A stretch of DNA of 64,000 nt from Psoroptes ovis. Taxonomy: Eukaryota > Arthropoda > Arachnida > Sarcoptiformes > Psoroptidae. The stretch lies in the NCBI GenBank assembly GCA_002943765.1, contig PQWQ01000006.1, forward strand, positions 372,001 through 436,000, in the 5' to 3' direction. The first letter of the stretch is position 1. Each line of letters opens with the position of its first letter. The notes beneath the pieces are model-generated. The model was not told the DNA's origin. It saw only the letters and a list, made by a program, of their open reading frames with translations, and searched no databases. Below are positions 63,604 to 64,000 of this stretch, in pieces. The position numbers and the translations under genes were made by a program.

Positions 63604-64000
63604 TTAGGGCTAGATTAATAAGCTAAGCCTAGGTTACCTAAGTTAGTTTAGTTTAATTTAGTCTTGGTTAGGATAGATTAGTTTAGTTTAGGTTAGTTTA
63701 GGTTAGGTTAGGTTAGGTTAGGATAGTTTAGGAAAGGTTCGGATTCATTTCAATTATTATATTATATTAGGTTAGTTTAGGTTAGGTTAGGATAGTTTAG
63801 TTTAGGAAAGGTTCGGATTCATTTCAATTATTATATTATATTATATTAGGTTAGGTTAGGTTAGGTTAGGTTAGGTTAGGTTAGGTTAGGTTAGGTTAGG
63901 TTAGATTAGGATAGGATAGGATAGTTAAGGAAAGGTTCGGATTCATTTCAATTATTATATTATATTAGGTTAGTTTAGGTTAGGTTAGGATATTTTAGTT
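63604..64000. repeat. Degenerate TTAGG (arthropod telomere-type) array with 39-bp spacer repeats
   Basis: The region is built from TTAGG and near variants (TTAGT, TTAGGA, TTAGA). It includes eleven perfect consecutive TTAGG units at 63846-63900. A GGAAAGGTTCGGATTCATTT-type spacer with a following TTATATTA run recurs at 63731-63769, 63805-63848 and 63929-63967, so the array is a composite satellite. The G-rich strand reads 5' to 3' rightward, the polarity of a right-hand chromosome end. Degeneracy and spacers argue for subtelomeric or interstitial DNA, not the terminal array itself. Confidence 0.85.

Noticed and set aside
1..64000. tRNA, rRNA, CRISPR, bacterial operons or horizontally acquired genes
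   Set aside because: No cloverleaf with a credible T-arm, no rRNA segments, no spaced identical repeats of CRISPR type; the gene structure is eukaryotic throughout with spliceosomal introns.

Overview
The window is nuclear DNA of an arthropod. It is very AT-rich (about three quarters A+T by eye), full of trinucleotide and homopolymer runs, and its introns are often only 55-90 bp. A split engrailed-family homeobox gene, several conserved housekeeping genes and TTAGG repeats (the canonical arthropod telomere motif) all fit. The AT content, short introns and Asn/Gln-rich proteins resemble astigmatid mites such as dust or scabies mites. That placement is inference, not proof.

Layout. On the left (1-1948, minus strand) lie two growth-related genes: the N-terminal half of PWP1 (WD40, ribosome biogenesis), cut by the window edge, and mitochondrial ribosomal protein mS26. 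About 35 kb without a confident gene follows (1949-36912). It holds one non-autonomous hAT transposon (27456-28568) with perfect 8-bp target duplications, many simple repeats, and a few GC-richer islands that could be small exons or enhancers. The engrailed homologue follows (36913-50789, plus strand), with three coding exons, an 11.6-kb first intron and a 115-bp intron inside the homeobox. The desert and the long intron are most simply read as engrailed's regulatory landscape.

From 51.8 to 60.3 kb, minus strand, are two tandem paralogues that I cannot assign to a named family. They share an eight-cysteine ectodomain, one transmembrane helix, and an intron at the same place and phase. The second (2144 aa) has gained a long coiled coil and about 17 copies of a 30-residue Lys/Pro/Glu-rich repeat. 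This pair is the best candidate for something undescribed.

On the right, xylulose kinase (XYLB, plus) and a membrane-anchored dephospho-CoA kinase (minus) converge with 112 bp between their stops. The last 400 bp are a degenerate TTAGG array with a recurring 39-bp spacer. Its G-rich strand points right, as expected if a chromosome end lay in that direction.

The genes do not form a pathway. PWP1 and mS26 serve cytosolic and mitochondrial ribosomes, XYLB and dephospho-CoA kinase are metabolic, and engrailed is developmental.
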